Assembly (NCBI RefSeq): GCF_000429865.1 | Contig: NZ_AUCR01000010.1 | Coordinates: 1 to 64,000, forward strand | Direction: 5' to 3' | DNA length: 64,000 nt | Source of the DNA: Cucumibacter marinus DSM 18995 | Lineage (GTDB): Bacteria; Pseudomonadota; Alphaproteobacteria; Rhizobiales; Devosiaceae | Shown: positions 1-8,987 of the stretch, one piece after another | How positions within the stretch are numbered: position 1 is the first letter of the stretch | How the letters are laid out: the number at the start of each line of letters is the position of its first letter | The notes under the pieces: generated by a model | The model's input: only the letters and a program-made list of their open reading frames with translations | The model's database searches: none | What the model was told of the DNA's origin: nothing | Made by a program: the position numbers and the translations under genes

Positions 1-52
1 AGCGGGGATTGACCCCAGCCCGTTGACGCAGTCCAAGCCCAAAACCCCGGGT

Positions 53-113
53 GAGAGAGGCGCTGGCCGTCTCATTGTTTTAGTTTTGCGACGAGACGCC
101 CTGCGCCTCTCTC
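53..113. repeat. Two-step inverted repeat, possible terminator or cruciform
   Basis: GAGAGAGGCGC at 53-63 is exactly complementary to GCGCCTCTCTC at 103-113. Inside it, CGTCTC (68-73) pairs with GAGACG (93-98), closing over an AT-rich loop containing TTTTAGTTTT. It may terminate a transcript that starts outside the window. No adjacent U-run proves this. Confidence 0.5.
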
Positions 114-256
114 CCGCTCTGCCCTTTGATACCTTGGAGACGTCAGTCTGCCGGGCCTTGAGGCATGTCCGATAGAAACAAAAGAAGCGTTGCGAGGGAA
201 AAGAAGGACGAGGCTCACTCGAGCCGAGGAGTTATGACCGTCCCGCTTTGCGGGGC

Positions 257-277
257 AATCGGTCCGGTGGACCGATT
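257..277. repeat. Perfect hairpin with GGT loop
   Basis: AATCGGTCC (257-265), loop GGT, GGACCGATT (269-277). The shape and the CCGGTGG centre recur in the hairpin after dnaJ (48930-48954), which suggests a dispersed element family. Confidence 0.6.
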
Positions 278-476
278 GAAGGGAAGAACGCCCGGAGCGC
301 TACGCGCGCAGGGCTGTGGGCCAACTTTTGCGCCGCGCCGTCGCAGGCGCAGCGAAGGTCACAGCGACCAGCGTCGTGACCGGAGCGGTACGCGCCGTGA
401 GACAAAGAGAGAGCCGGGACCTCGTGTAATGTCTAGGCCCCGGATCAGGTCCAGGGCGGCCCGGCAGGTTGCACCC

Positions 477-565
477 CGAGCCCTCACCCTGAGGTGCGAG
501 GTGAAACCGAGCCTCGAAGGGCGAGGGTGACCCGAGTGGCCCATCCTTCGACAAGCTCAGGATGA
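477..565. repeat. REP-like intergenic repeat (CTCACCCTGAGG / GACAAGCTCAGGATGAGG family)
   Basis: This block contains CCCTCACCCTGAGGTGCGAG, then CCTCGAAGGGCGAGGGTGA, then CCTTCGACAAGCTCAGGATG. The same modules, in the same order and with variable spacers, recur near 27346-27452, 41612-41692 and, in fragments, 42177-42236 and 52888-52920. It is a mosaic palindromic repeat of the kind common between genes in this order. Confidence 0.65.
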
Positions 566-692
566 GGACAGAGTGTGTTGCAGCGCCGAACAAACACAGC
601 GCGCTGTCGCAGGCGCAGTGGAGGTCACAGCTCTCAGGGTATTCGGGCCGACAATCGTGTCACAGGCACGATTGTGCCAGAAGGCAAGGCCC

Positions 693-1145
693 TCACTCCT
701 GGATCTTTTTCCGGGTCGGCTCGAGGGCGTTGAGGAACTGCCCGAGCGAGGACTGCAGCTTGTTGGCCATGGCCCGGGCCAGTTCGGGATAGGCATCGAG
801 CAGTTTGCGATACCCTTGCCGCGGCACGAAGATCACGTCACACGATCCGTCGGCCTTGACCGTGGTCGGGCGTGGCCGGGTCAGAATGAGCGCCATCTCT
901 CCCACGGTGGAATAGGGTTCCTCGACACTGGTTGGCTTGGCATCGCCCCGCTCGTCGATCACACTGAGTTTGCCAGAGACCAGCACAAAGGCCCCTTCAG
1001 GTTCGGTACCGGATTCATAAAGGACCGCGCCGTCTGTGTAGGTTTTGCGTTCGGACGAGAACGCAAGCAGCCTGAGCTGCTCGCTATCGAGCCCGGCGAA
1101 GGCCTGAGCCTTACCCAGTGCATCAGTAATGGTATCGAGTGACAT
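693..1145 (-). CDS. Cyclic nucleotide-binding domain protein (Crp-like sensor domain only)
   Basis: This 150-residue protein consists almost entirely of one cNMP-binding beta-barrel. Recognisable parts are a hydrophobic start around AFAGLDSEQL, the glycine turns of the barrel (VLYESGTEPEGAFVLVSG) and a degenerate phosphate-binding cassette (TVGEMALILTRPRPTTVKA). There is no C-terminal helix-turn-helix, so it is unlikely to bind DNA itself. It lies 33 bp downstream of the CenR-like regulator on the same strand and is probably co-transcribed. A role as a stand-alone nucleotide sensor or as an adaptor is inference; the ligand is unknown. Confidence 0.85.
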   Translation of the reverse strand: MSLDTITDALGKAQAFAGLDSEQLRLLAFSSERKTYTDGAVLYESGTEPEGAFVLVSGKLSVIDERGDAKPTSVEEPYSTVGEMALILTRPRPTTVKADGSCDVIFVPRQGYRKLLDAYPELARAMANKLQSSLGQFLNALEPTRKKIQE

Positions 1146-1178
1146 GGGCCCCCATCAGCCTCGAGCCCCCCAAAAGGG

Positions 1179-1862
1179 CTATGGCACCAGACGATACCCG
1201 CCTTCCTCGGTCACCAGCAAGCGCGCATGTGATGGATCACGCTCGATTTTTTGCCGCAAGCGATAGATATGGGTCTCAAGCGTGTGGGTGGTGACCCGGT
1301 TGTTATACCCCCAGACCTCCTGAAGCAGCACATCGCGCGAGATCGTCTTGGGGCCCTGGCGGTAGAGATATTTGAGGATCGAGGTTTCCTTGTCGGTCAG
1401 CCTGATCTTCTGCCCGGTCTCGTTTTCGAGCAGTTTGGCCGCCGGCTGGAAGCTGTACTGCCCGATGGTGAACACCACATCCTCGCTCTGGTCGTGCTGA
1501 CGAAGCAGCGCCCGGATACGCGCCAGCAGCACCGAAAACCGGAACGGTTTGGTCACATAATCATTGGCGCCGCTTTCAAGGCCGAGGATTTCATCGGAAT
1601 CCGTATCATGCCCGGTCAGCAACAGGATTGGCGATTTGAAACCGTCCTGCCGCATGATCTTCACCGCCTCGCGGCCGTCCATATCCGGCAACCCGACATC
1701 GAGAATGATGAGATCGAGATGCGCCTGCTTGGCGGCCTCCATCGCCTCGCGGGCATTCTCCGCCTGGGAAATGTCGAATTCGCGGTAATGGGTGAGCTGT
1801 TCGACAAGAGCCCCGCGCAGATCGGCATCGTCATCGACGATCAGTACTCGCCGTTTGGTCAT
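1179..1862 (-). CDS. cenR: OmpR-family response regulator, CenR-like
   Basis: Residues 1-120 form a receiver domain with acidic residues D10-D12, phospho-acceptor D55 (ILDVGLPDMDG) and the conserved TKPF lysine. Residues about 130-227 form an OmpR-type winged helix (RLTDKETSILKYLYR, then THTLETHIYRLRQKIE). The linker and C-terminus closely match what I remember of CenR, the essential cell-envelope regulator of Caulobacter, so I give that symbol with caution. No histidine kinase is adjacent, so the partner must be encoded elsewhere. The gene probably heads a two-gene transcript with the cNMP-domain gene. Confidence 0.85.
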   Translation of the reverse strand: MTKRRVLIVDDDADLRGALVEQLTHYREFDISQAENAREAMEAAKQAHLDLIILDVGLPDMDGREAVKIMRQDGFKSPILLLTGHDTDSDEILGLESGANDYVTKPFRFSVLLARIRALLRQHDQSEDVVFTIGQYSFQPAAKLLENETGQKIRLTDKETSILKYLYRQGPKTISRDVLLQEVWGYNNRVTTHTLETHIYRLRQKIERDPSHARLLVTEEGGYRLVP

Positions 1863-1989
1863 CGCTTGTCTCCTTGTCGGCGGCTTGCCGGGCGCAAGAA
1901 CCGTTTCACCAACGGCTTGATTGCATTATCGCTTTTCCGCCAAATCCTTCATCGCGCGCCAATCAAAAGCCCGTGACGCCAATTTACCA

Positions 1990-2649
1990 TTAATGCCGCG
2001 AGCCGAAAATGGCCGAGCCAACCCGCACATGAGTAGCACCCATTTCCACTGCTTTGGGGAAATCCGCGCTCATGCCCATCGATAGGCCTCCGAGGCCGAC
2101 CTGTTCGCCGAGCTGTCGCAACAGCGCAAAATAGGTGCCCGCCGGTTCCCCTGCCGGGGGAATGCACATCAGCCCTTTGACATCGAGCCCGATCTCGTCC
2201 CGGCACAACCGGACAAACGCCGGCGTATCATCGACCGGTATGCCGGCCTTTTGCTCTTCGGCCCCGATATTGACCTGGATGAAGACCGGCAGATGCCGAT
2301 TCTGCGCATCCATCTCCTTCTTGAGCGCGCGGGCCAGCTTCTCCCGATCGACCGAGTGGATGACATCGAACAGCGCGACCGCATCCTTGACCTTGTTGGT
2401 CTGCAGGGGCCCGATCAGATGCAACACCGTGCCGGGATATTTTTCCTTGAGCGCCGGCCACTTGCCCTTGGCTTCCTGCACGCGGTTCTCGCCGAAATCG
2501 ATCTGTCCGGCCTCAAGCACCGGTTCGATATCCACCGGCTCGAAGGTCTTTGATACCGCGATCAGCGTCACCGCCCGGCCTTCCGGATGGTAGCGTTTCG
2601 CCGCCTTGGCGATCTGAGCCTTGACCGCGTCGAGCCTGTCATTCGCCAT
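1990..2649 (-). CDS. yggS: YggS/PLPBP-family PLP-binding protein
   Basis: The protein has 219 residues, typical for the family. It is a single alanine-racemase-like TIM barrel. PLP would be bound by K34 in TLIAVSKTF, followed by FGENRVQEAKGKW and the C-terminal MGMSADFPKAVEMGATHVRVGSAIFG. Family members carry PLP and maintain vitamin B6 and amino-acid homeostasis without a known catalytic reaction. It is divergent from leuS, a common arrangement in Rhizobiales. Confidence 0.93.
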   Translation of the reverse strand: MANDRLDAVKAQIAKAAKRYHPEGRAVTLIAVSKTFEPVDIEPVLEAGQIDFGENRVQEAKGKWPALKEKYPGTVLHLIGPLQTNKVKDAVALFDVIHSVDREKLARALKKEMDAQNRHLPVFIQVNIGAEEQKAGIPVDDTPAFVRLCRDEIGLDVKGLMCIPPAGEPAGTYFALLRQLGEQVGLGGLSMGMSADFPKAVEMGATHVRVGSAIFGSRH

Positions 2650-2789
2650 AAGCTTTGCCGGCCGTTCGGGCCGTCTCCCTGTGCCTTCGATACCGCGTTG
2701 CCGGGGATTTTGTTGACCCCTTTACGCTTTTCTGGTGAAGGTCCCCCTAAATCAAGACCCATACCGTTTTCAAGCCGACGCGAGGATCC

Positions 2790-5417
2790 GTGAGCGAGCA
2801 GGATATCGAACGCTACAACCCCCGGGAGATGGAGCCTCACTGGCAATCCGTCTGGGCGGAACGCGACACCTTTGTCATCGACAATAACGACCCGCGCGAG
2901 AAATATTACGTCCTCGAGATGTTCCCCTATCCTTCGGGCAACATCCATGTCGGCCATGTCCGCAATTACGCGATGGGCGATGTCGTGGCGCGATATCACC
3001 GTGCCCGCGGCAAGAACGTGCTGCACCCCATGGGATGGGACGCGTTCGGCCTGCCGGCGGAAAATGCCGCCAAGCAGAAGGGTGTGCACCCCGCCGAGTG
3101 GACCTATGCCAATATCGCCGCGATGCGCGACCAGCTGAAGCTGATGGGCCTGTCGCTCGACTGGACCCGTGAGCTCGCCACCTGCGATCCCGACTATTAT
3201 GGCCAGCAGCAGAAGCTGTTCCTCGATTTCCTCGAGGCCGGCTTCGTCCGCCGCAAGAAATCAAAGGTCAATTGGGACCCGGTCGACGAGACCGTGCTCG
3301 CCAATGAGCAGGTGATCGACGGGCGCGGCTGGCGTTCGGGTGCCGAAGTCGAGCAGAAAGAACTCACCCAGTGGTTCTTCACCATCTCCGATTTCGCTGA
3401 GGATCTGCTCGATTCCATCGATACCCTCGATGGCTGGCCGGACAAGGTCCGCCTGATGCAGCGCAACTGGATCGGCAGATCCGAAGGCATGCTGATCCGC
3501 TGGGAGATCGTTGAGGGCACAGCCCCAGAAGGCCACACCGCGCTTGATGTGTTCACCACAAGGCCCGACACCCTGTTCGGCGCGTCCTTCATGGCCGTGG
3601 CCGCCGACCATCCGCTCGCCCGCGCCGCCGCCAAAGCCGACCCCGAGCTCTCCGCCTTTATCGACAAGTGCCGCCGCATGGGCACCTCGGTCGCCGCGCT
3701 CGAGACCGCCGAGAAGGAAGGCTACAAGACTGCGATTCACGTGAAGCATCCCTTCGATCCCGAATGGGAGCTGCCGCTTTATGTCGCCAATTTCGTTCTG
3801 ATGGACTATGGCACCGGCGCGATTTTCGGCTGCCCGTCAGGCGACCAGCGCGACCTCGATTTTGCGCGCAAATATGACCTGCCGGTCACCGCCGTCGTCA
3901 AACCCGAGGACGCGGATGATGATTTCACCATCACCGACACCGCCTATGTCGGCGACGGGGTGATGATCAATTCGCAGTTCCTTGACGGGCTGAGCCCGAA
4001 AGACGCGTTTGACGAGGTCGCCCGACGGCTCGAGAACGCGCAGTTTGAAGGCAAACCGCAAGGCGAGCGCCGCGTCAATTACCGCCTGCGCGACTGGGGT
4101 ATTTCACGCCAGCGCTATTGGGGCTGCCCGATCCCGATCATCCATTGCGATAATTGCGGCACCGTGCCCGTATCGGAGACAGATTTGCCGGTCAAACTGC
4201 CCGAGGACGTCACCTTTGACCGTCCCGGCAATCCGCTCGATCACCACCCGACATGGAAACACGTCTCCTGCCCGAGCTGCGGTGCCGATGCGCTGCGGGA
4301 GACCGACACCATGGACACCTTTGTCGATTCGTCCTGGTACTTCGCCCGCTTCACCGCCCCCAAGGCCGCTTCGCCCACCGAGCCGGCCATGGCCACCGAC
4401 TGGCTGCCCGTCGATCAGTATATCGGCGGCATCGAGCACGCGATCCTGCACCTCTTGTATTCGCGCTTCTTCACCCGGGCCATGCACCGCACCGGGCATC
4501 TCAAGCTCGACGAGCCCTTCAAGGGTCTGTTCACACAGGGCATGGTCACCCACGAGACCTACAAAGACAAAGCCGGGGAATGGCTGTTTCCCGAGGATGT
4601 CGTGCTGGCCAATGACGCCGGCAAGCGTTCGGCCACCCACGCCAAGACCGGTGAACCGGTCTCGATCGGTTCGATCGAGAAGATGTCGAAATCCAAGCGC
4701 AACGTGGTCGCGCCCGAGGACATCGTCAAAACCTATGGCGCCGACACGGCCCGCTGGTTCGTGCTGTCCGACTCGCCACCCGAGCGCGATGTGCAATGGA
4801 CCGATGCCGGCATCGAAGGCGCCTGGCGGTTTGCCCAGCGCCTGTGGCGCCTGACTGCCGAAGCCGCCGCGATCCTCGATGCCCCGCAGCGTGATGCCGG
4901 CGAAACCCGCATCGACACCGCGGCGCTGGTCCGCGAAGCCCACCGGGCCACCCGCGAAGTCGGCAAGGCGATCGAGACTATCCGCTTCAACGTCGCGGTC
5001 GCCAATATCTATGAACTGGCCAACACCGTCGGTAAGGCGATCTCCACCCTGGGTGACGCCGCCAATGGCGAGGAACGCCAGGCGCTTTCGAGCGCCATTC
5101 GCCGTCTGGTCATGCTGGCCGGCCCCTTCGTGCCGCACCTGGCCGAAACCTGCTGGCGCCGCCTCGGCGAAGAAGCGCTTCTGGCTGAAACCAAATGGCC
5201 CGAAGTAGATGAAGCGCTGTTGGTCGAAGACACGGTAACCCTGCCGGTTCAGGTCAATGGCAAGCGCCGCGGTGAGATCGCTGTGGCGCGTGGCGCTCCG
5301 CAGGCCGACATCGAGGCGGCAACCTTGTCATTGGATGCGGTTCAGCGCATGCTTGAAGGGCGCGCGCCAAAGAAGCTGATCATCGTTCCCGACCGGATCG
5401 TCAACGTTGTGATCTGA
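2790..5417 (+). CDS. leuS: Leucine--tRNA ligase
   Basis: This 875-residue class I aminoacyl-tRNA synthetase charges tRNA-Leu in the cytoplasm. The HIGH motif is HVGH at residues 53-56 ([11 protein letters not shown]), the KMSKS loop lies at about 631-635, and the CP1 editing insertion sits at about 225-420 ([20 protein letters not shown]). A zinc-like CDNCG...CPSCG pair lies at about 452-495. The start is GTG, preceded by GAGG at 2782-2785. lptE and holA follow on the same strand. The order leuS-lptE-holA is standard in alphaproteobacteria. Confidence 0.97.
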   Translation: MSEQDIERYNPREMEPHWQSVWAERDTFVIDNNDPREKYYVLEMFPYPSGNIHVGHVRNYAMGDVVARYHRARGKNVLHPMGWDAFGLPAENAAKQKGVHPAEWTYANIAAMRDQLKLMGLSLDWTRELATCDPDYYGQQQKLFLDFLEAGFVRRKKSKVNWDPVDETVLANEQVIDGRGWRSGAEVEQKELTQWFFTISDFAEDLLDSIDTLDGWPDKVRLMQRNWIGRSEGMLIRWEIVEGTAPEGHTALDVFTTRPDTLFGASFMAVAADHPLARAAAKADPELSAFIDKCRRMGTSVAALETAEKEGYKTAIHVKHPFDPEWELPLYVANFVLMDYGTGAIFGCPSGDQRDLDFARKYDLPVTAVVKPEDADDDFTITDTAYVGDGVMINSQFLDGLSPKDAFDEVARRLENAQFEGKPQGERRVNYRLRDWGISRQRYWGCPIPIIHCDNCGTVPVSETDLPVKLPEDVTFDRPGNPLDHHPTWKHVSCPSCGADALRETDTMDTFVDSSWYFARFTAPKAASPTEPAMATDWLPVDQYIGGIEHAILHLLYSRFFTRAMHRTGHLKLDEPFKGLFTQGMVTHETYKDKAGEWLFPEDVVLANDAGKRSATHAKTGEPVSIGSIEKMSKSKRNVVAPEDIVKTYGADTARWFVLSDSPPERDVQWTDAGIEGAWRFAQRLWRLTAEAAAILDAPQRDAGETRIDTAALVREAHRATREVGKAIETIRFNVAVANIYELANTVGKAISTLGDAANGEERQALSSAIRRLVMLAGPFVPHLAETCWRRLGEEALLAETKWPEVDEALLVEDTVTLPVQVNGKRRGEIAVARGAPQADIEAATLSLDAVQRMLEGRAPKKLIIVPDRIVNVVI

Positions 5418-5532
5418 TTCCGGTGGCAATGCGCGCAAGGGTTTCGCGGCGCGCGAGCCAGATGTGTTGAGCGGGCCGGCGGATGCGCCGGCCGCATTCG
5501 GATATGAAACGCGAATGAGGGCGCACCGCGTC

Positions 5533-6036
5533 ATGAAACCTGTCTCCATGCCGCGTGCCGCGGCAATCATGGCCGCGCTGACGGCACTCGTGTTCACCCT
5601 TGCGGCCTGCACGCTGACCCCGGCCTATCAGAACCGGGGCGCAGCTGTGCTTGACCGTGTGTCATGGGCGGAACCGGGCAATCGGGAATCCCAGATCGTT
5701 CTCAACGCGCTCAAACGCCGTTTCGGCGATGGAGGCACGGCAGCACCTTACACCGCCAGCGTGAGCACCAGCACCAGTGGGAGCCGCATCAGCAAGATCG
5801 ATGGCGACGATCCCGCCGAGCTCTATGAAATGAAGATTTCCGGCACCTTGACGGTCCGCGACGCCGTGACCGGAGAGACCGTGCTGAGTGAAGGCCGCAA
5901 CGCATCGGCACAATACACAACCGGTCCGCAATCATCCGCCAACCGCGCCAATGTCGAGGATGCGCAAGAGCGCGCAGCCGCGCGACTTGCTGAGGTCTTG
6001 AGTGCTAGGCTGTTGATTTTCCTAAATAATTCATGA
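5533..6036 (+). CDS. lptE: LPS-assembly lipoprotein LptE
   Basis: From the ATG chosen here the protein has 167 residues. A signal peptide ends in the lipobox TLAAC, with the lipidated cysteine at residue 26. The remainder resembles the short alphaproteobacterial LptE, which plugs the outer-membrane LptD channel. Assignment rests mainly on the lipoprotein signal plus its position between leuS and holA. An in-frame GTG at 5464 and ATGs at 5515 and 5548 are alternative starts; none has a strong ribosome-binding site. Its stop overlaps the holA start by 4 bp (ATGA). Confidence 0.85.
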   Translation: MKPVSMPRAAAIMAALTALVFTLAACTLTPAYQNRGAAVLDRVSWAEPGNRESQIVLNALKRRFGDGGTAAPYTASVSTSTSGSRISKIDGDDPAELYEMKISGTLTVRDAVTGETVLSEGRNASAQYTTGPQSSANRANVEDAQERAAARLAEVLSARLLIFLNNS

Positions 6037-7043
6037 CCGCCCTCAAAGGCAAAGCCATCGAGAATTTCGTCGCGCGGCCAGATCTCGCTGCCGGCGTCAT
6101 GCTGGCCTACGGCCCCGATGCGGGTCTTGTGCGCGAGCTCGCCGACCGTCTGGTGGCCGCATTCTCCAGAAATGGCGATACCGATCTCGTCAATCTGCAC
6201 TTCGCCGACATCGATTCCGACCCCGGTCAGCTCGCTGTCGAAGCGAAATCGGTTTCACTATTCGGCGGCAGCCGGATTATTCGCCTGCGCGGCGCCGGCA
6301 ATCCCATCGCGCCGGTCCTCGAACAGCTTCTCGATGAAGGCTTGACCATCCCCGTCATTGTCGAGGCCGGATCGCTGACCCCACGCGACGGATTGCGCAA
6401 GCTCGCCGAAAAGCATGCCGGCGCCCGCGCCCTGCCCTGCTATGCGGATAATGCCCAGGCACTCAACCAGCTTGTACTCGACACATTTCGTCAGCATGAA
6501 ATCGCCATCGACAATGATGCCGTCCAGGCCTTGCGCGACATTCTGGGCAATGACCGGGCCATCACCCGCTCCGAGCTTGAAAAGCTGACCCTTTATGCAG
6601 CAGAGACAAAAAGGGTCACCCGGGAGGACGTGATCACCCTTTGTGGCGACAACGCTGCCCTCGCGCTCGACCAGATCGCCGACGCGGTGGGCACAGGCCA
6701 CGCGGAAAAACTCGACGACGCTTTCAATCGGGCGCTGGCCAGCGGCATGGATGTCGCCGCCATTCTTGCGTTCATGCAGAATCATTTTTCGGGTCTGCGA
6801 GCCATGCGCCGTCAGTTCGATGCCGGTACCGCCCCGGCACAGCTTGTGCGTTCGGGCCGCATCCATTTCAGCCGCTCATCGGCCGTCGAAACTCAGATCC
6901 GGTCCTGGTCAGACAGGGCGCTGTCAAAGGCTGGAGAGCGCATTCGGGAAACCACGGCAATCACGCGTACCCAGCCCGACCTCGCGGTCAGCGCCACGCG
7001 CCATGCACTTTTATCATTGTCGGTGATGGCCGCCCGGCTCTAG
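6033..7043 (+). CDS. holA: DNA polymerase III subunit delta
   Basis: This 336-residue clamp-loader subunit opens the beta sliding clamp. The N-terminal part has the delta signature GYGPDAGLVRELADRL-like segment (here MLAYGPDAGLVRE) and SLFGGSRIIRLRGAG. The C-terminal half is helical and includes the lid and collar regions (NDRAITRSELEKLTLYA). Overlap with lptE suggests translational coupling. It converges on parB across a gap that contains a parS-like site. Confidence 0.93.
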   Translation: MTALKGKAIENFVARPDLAAGVMLAYGPDAGLVRELADRLVAAFSRNGDTDLVNLHFADIDSDPGQLAVEAKSVSLFGGSRIIRLRGAGNPIAPVLEQLLDEGLTIPVIVEAGSLTPRDGLRKLAEKHAGARALPCYADNAQALNQLVLDTFRQHEIAIDNDAVQALRDILGNDRAITRSELEKLTLYAAETKRVTREDVITLCGDNAALALDQIADAVGTGHAEKLDDAFNRALASGMDVAAILAFMQNHFSGLRAMRRQFDAGTAPAQLVRSGRIHFSRSSAVETQIRSWSDRALSKAGERIRETTAITRTQPDLAVSATRHALLSLSVMAARL

Positions 7044-7101
7044 GTGTCACACCCGTGTGTCGAGCGGCACCCGCACATTCCAAAACGGTGAATCTACACC
7101 C

Positions 7102-7117
7102 CGTTTCCCGTGAAACA
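7102..7117. promoter_or_regulatory. parS-like centromere site
   Basis: CGTTTCCCGTGAAACA matches the bacterial parS consensus TGTTTCACGTGAAACA at 14 of 16 positions. It lies just downstream of parB, between convergent genes. Confidence 0.65.
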
Positions 7118-7188
7118 TAATATTTAACACATAACGAAAACGACATCTCTCGTCGATCTGAACCGCGATTGCCGCCTCTATACACGAA

Positions 7189-7208
7189 GGGCGGCCTCTC
7201 AGCCGCCC
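7189..7208. terminator. Hairpin between convergent holA and parB
   Basis: GGGCGGC (7189-7195), loop CTCTCA, GCCGCCC (7202-7208). The stem is perfect at 7 bp and lies 30 bp beyond the parB stop. No clear T-run follows on either strand, so termination is only plausible. Confidence 0.4.
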
Positions 7209-7238
7209 GGATTCAGATAACCAATATATTTCAGAGAG

Positions 7239-8120
7239 TTAGGAGCCCTGCAAAAGTCGGCAAATCGCATCGAGCTGCTCAAGTGTGCGATATTTGATCT
7301 CCACCTTGCCGCCGCGCTCCTTGTGGTCGATGCTGACTTTGAGACCCGTTGTATCACTCAACGTCTTCTCGAGCGCCAGGGTATCGGCAGATTTGGTCTC
7401 TGCCGCCCGGCCGCTTTCGCCGGTCTTTTTCTGTGCCGACATCTTCTGTTGCAGCACTTCGGCTTCGCGCACGCTCAGCCCGCCATCGACGATCCGCTTG
7501 GCCAGGGCTTCGGGATCGTCTGCCGTGATCAAGGTCCGCGCATGGCCGGCGGTCAACTCGCCTCTGGCCACATAGTCGCGCACCTTCTCGGGCAGCTTCA
7601 TGAGTCGAAGCGTATTGGCCACGTGACTCCGGCTCTTGCCAATCACCTGGGCCAGTTCGTTTTGTGAATAGCTGAACTGATCGACGAGCTGCTGGTAACC
7701 CTGGGCCTCTTCGAGCGGATTGAGATCGGCACGCTGGACGTTCTCGATGATCGCCAGCTCGAGTGCTTCGCGATCGTCGACATCGCGAATGATGACCGGC
7801 ACTTCGTGCAGGCCCGCCCGTTGCGATGCCCGCCAGCGCCGCTCCCCGGCGATGAGCTCGAACCGGTCCGGATCCTGGCGGCCCGGCCGCACCAGAAGCG
7901 GCTGCATCACCCCCTTCTCGCGGATTGATTCAGTCAGTTCATCGAGATTCTCAGCATCAAAATCGCGCCGCGGATTATTGGGGTTCGGCACGATGAATTC
8001 GACGGGCAGGCGCTTGACGCCGCTCCGGTCCGCAACCCGCGGCGCTTCCGCCGGTGCAACATCTCCGATAAGGGCGGCAAGGCCGCGCCCCAGGCGCTGA
8101 TTGGTCTTCTTCTCGTTCAT
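7239..8120 (-). CDS. parB: Chromosome-partitioning protein ParB
   Basis: ParB binds parS, uses CTP to slide along DNA and builds the centromere complex for origin segregation. This 293-residue protein has the ParA-interacting N-terminus (NQRLGRGLAALIGD), the ParB box with GERRWRA, an HTH (NELAQVIGKSRSHVANTLRL) and a C-terminal dimer domain. The ATG at 8120 matches the family N-terminus; an upstream TTG at 8141 is the alternative. It lies 42 bp downstream of parA. Confidence 0.95.
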   Translation of the reverse strand: MNEKKTNQRLGRGLAALIGDVAPAEAPRVADRSGVKRLPVEFIVPNPNNPRRDFDAENLDELTESIREKGVMQPLLVRPGRQDPDRFELIAGERRWRASQRAGLHEVPVIIRDVDDREALELAIIENVQRADLNPLEEAQGYQQLVDQFSYSQNELAQVIGKSRSHVANTLRLMKLPEKVRDYVARGELTAGHARTLITADDPEALAKRIVDGGLSVREAEVLQQKMSAQKKTGESGRAAETKSADTLALEKTLSDTTGLKVSIDHKERGGKVEIKYRTLEQLDAICRLLQGS

Positions 8121-8162
8121 GGTCTCACAGTCTTGCTGCAAACACTGTTACGGCCGCACTCA

Positions 8163-8963
8163 TCAAGCCGCGCGCAACTTCTTCTCACGCTTGATCACTT
8201 CGGTCGCGAGCCGAAGATAAGCCTGGCTACCCGCGCAATTGAGATCGTAGAGCAGCGCCGGCTTGCCATAGGAAGGCGCCTCGCTCAACCGCACATTGCG
8301 GGGAATAACCGTGTCATAAACCAGGCCGCCCATATGCGACTTCACATCGCTAAGCACCTGTTCTGAAAGGTTATTTCGCTGATCATACATGGTCATCACA
8401 ACGCCCTGGATATAAAGTGCGGGATTGAGCGCCGTCTTGATCTGCTCGACAGTCTGCAAAAGCTGGCTGAGCCCTTCAAGCGCAAAGAATTCGCATTGCA
8501 GCGGGACAAGCACCGCATCGGCCGCAGCCAGGGCATTGATTGTCAACAGATTGAGCGAAGGCGGGCAATCGATCAGGATATAGCTCAAACCCCGATCGTC
8601 GAAGCCGGCATCCCCTGCATTCTCCAGCGCGTTGCGCAGCCGGAAAGCACGATCCTTCTCATTGGCGATGGCCAGCTCGAGCCCCAGCAGATCCATGGTC
8701 GAGGGAATAATGCCGAGCTGCGGCACCTTGGTCTTCACCATGGCCTCCGCGATCGTCACATCGCCGGTCATGAGGTCATAGGCAGAATACTGCCTGGCAT
8801 CGCGCTCGATACCGATCCCCGTACTCGCATTGCCTTGCGGGTCGATGTCGATGATCAGAACGCGTTCGCCGATGGCGGCCAGCGCGGTCGCCAGATTGAT
8901 CGCTGTCGTGGTCTTGCCCACCCCGCCTTTCTGGTTGGCCAGGGTCAAAATTCGCGGCCGCAC
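8163..8963 (-). CDS. parA: Chromosome-partitioning ATPase ParA
   Basis: This 266-residue Walker-type ATPase forms the nucleoid gradient that pulls ParB-parS complexes. The deviant Walker A motif NQKGGVGKTTT lies at residues 10-20, and YILIDCPPSL is the Walker B region. The start is GTG at 8963, with GAGAGG 7 bp upstream. It lies in the rsmG-parA-parB run, the usual origin-proximal order. Confidence 0.96.
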   Translation of the reverse strand: MRPRILTLANQKGGVGKTTTAINLATALAAIGERVLIIDIDPQGNASTGIGIERDARQYSAYDLMTGDVTIAEAMVKTKVPQLGIIPSTMDLLGLELAIANEKDRAFRLRNALENAGDAGFDDRGLSYILIDCPPSLNLLTINALAAADAVLVPLQCEFFALEGLSQLLQTVEQIKTALNPALYIQGVVMTMYDQRNNLSEQVLSDVKSHMGGLVYDTVIPRNVRLSEAPSYGKPALLYDLNCAGSQAYLRLATEVIKREKKLRAA

Positions 8964-8987
8964 GCTAAACCTCTCAAATTGCTTGGG

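Larger units (their letters stand above)
1..692. other. Gene-free, repeat-rich intergenic stretch
   Basis: I see no convincing coding region here. The reading frames that exist are Arg-rich and have no recognisable domain. The stretch holds a long two-step inverted repeat (53-113), a CCCGC-TTT-GCGGG hairpin (242-254), a perfect 9-bp stem with a GGT loop (257-277), a 26-bp direct repeat (340-365 and 606-631, 24 of 26 identical), a REP-like block (477-565) and a 9-bp stem hairpin (653-677). Confidence 0.6.
7044..7238. other. Convergent intergenic region holA/parB
   Basis: This gap is bounded by two stop codons. It holds a parS-like 16-mer (7102-7117), an AT-rich tract (about 7116-7140) and a GGGCGGC-CTCTCA-GCCGCCC hairpin (7189-7208) that could end transcription from either side. 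No gene is apparent. Confidence 0.6.

Noticed and set aside
165-530. 121-codon frame in the left repeat region
   Set aside because: It runs through hairpins and REP-type repeats and is Arg-rich. The repeats explain the sequence better.
3733-3748. parS-like CGATTCACGTGAAGCA in leuS
   Set aside because: It matches at 13 of 16 positions, but the coding constraint (AIHVKH) explains it and it lies outside the cluster. Worth including only in a ParB ChIP comparison.
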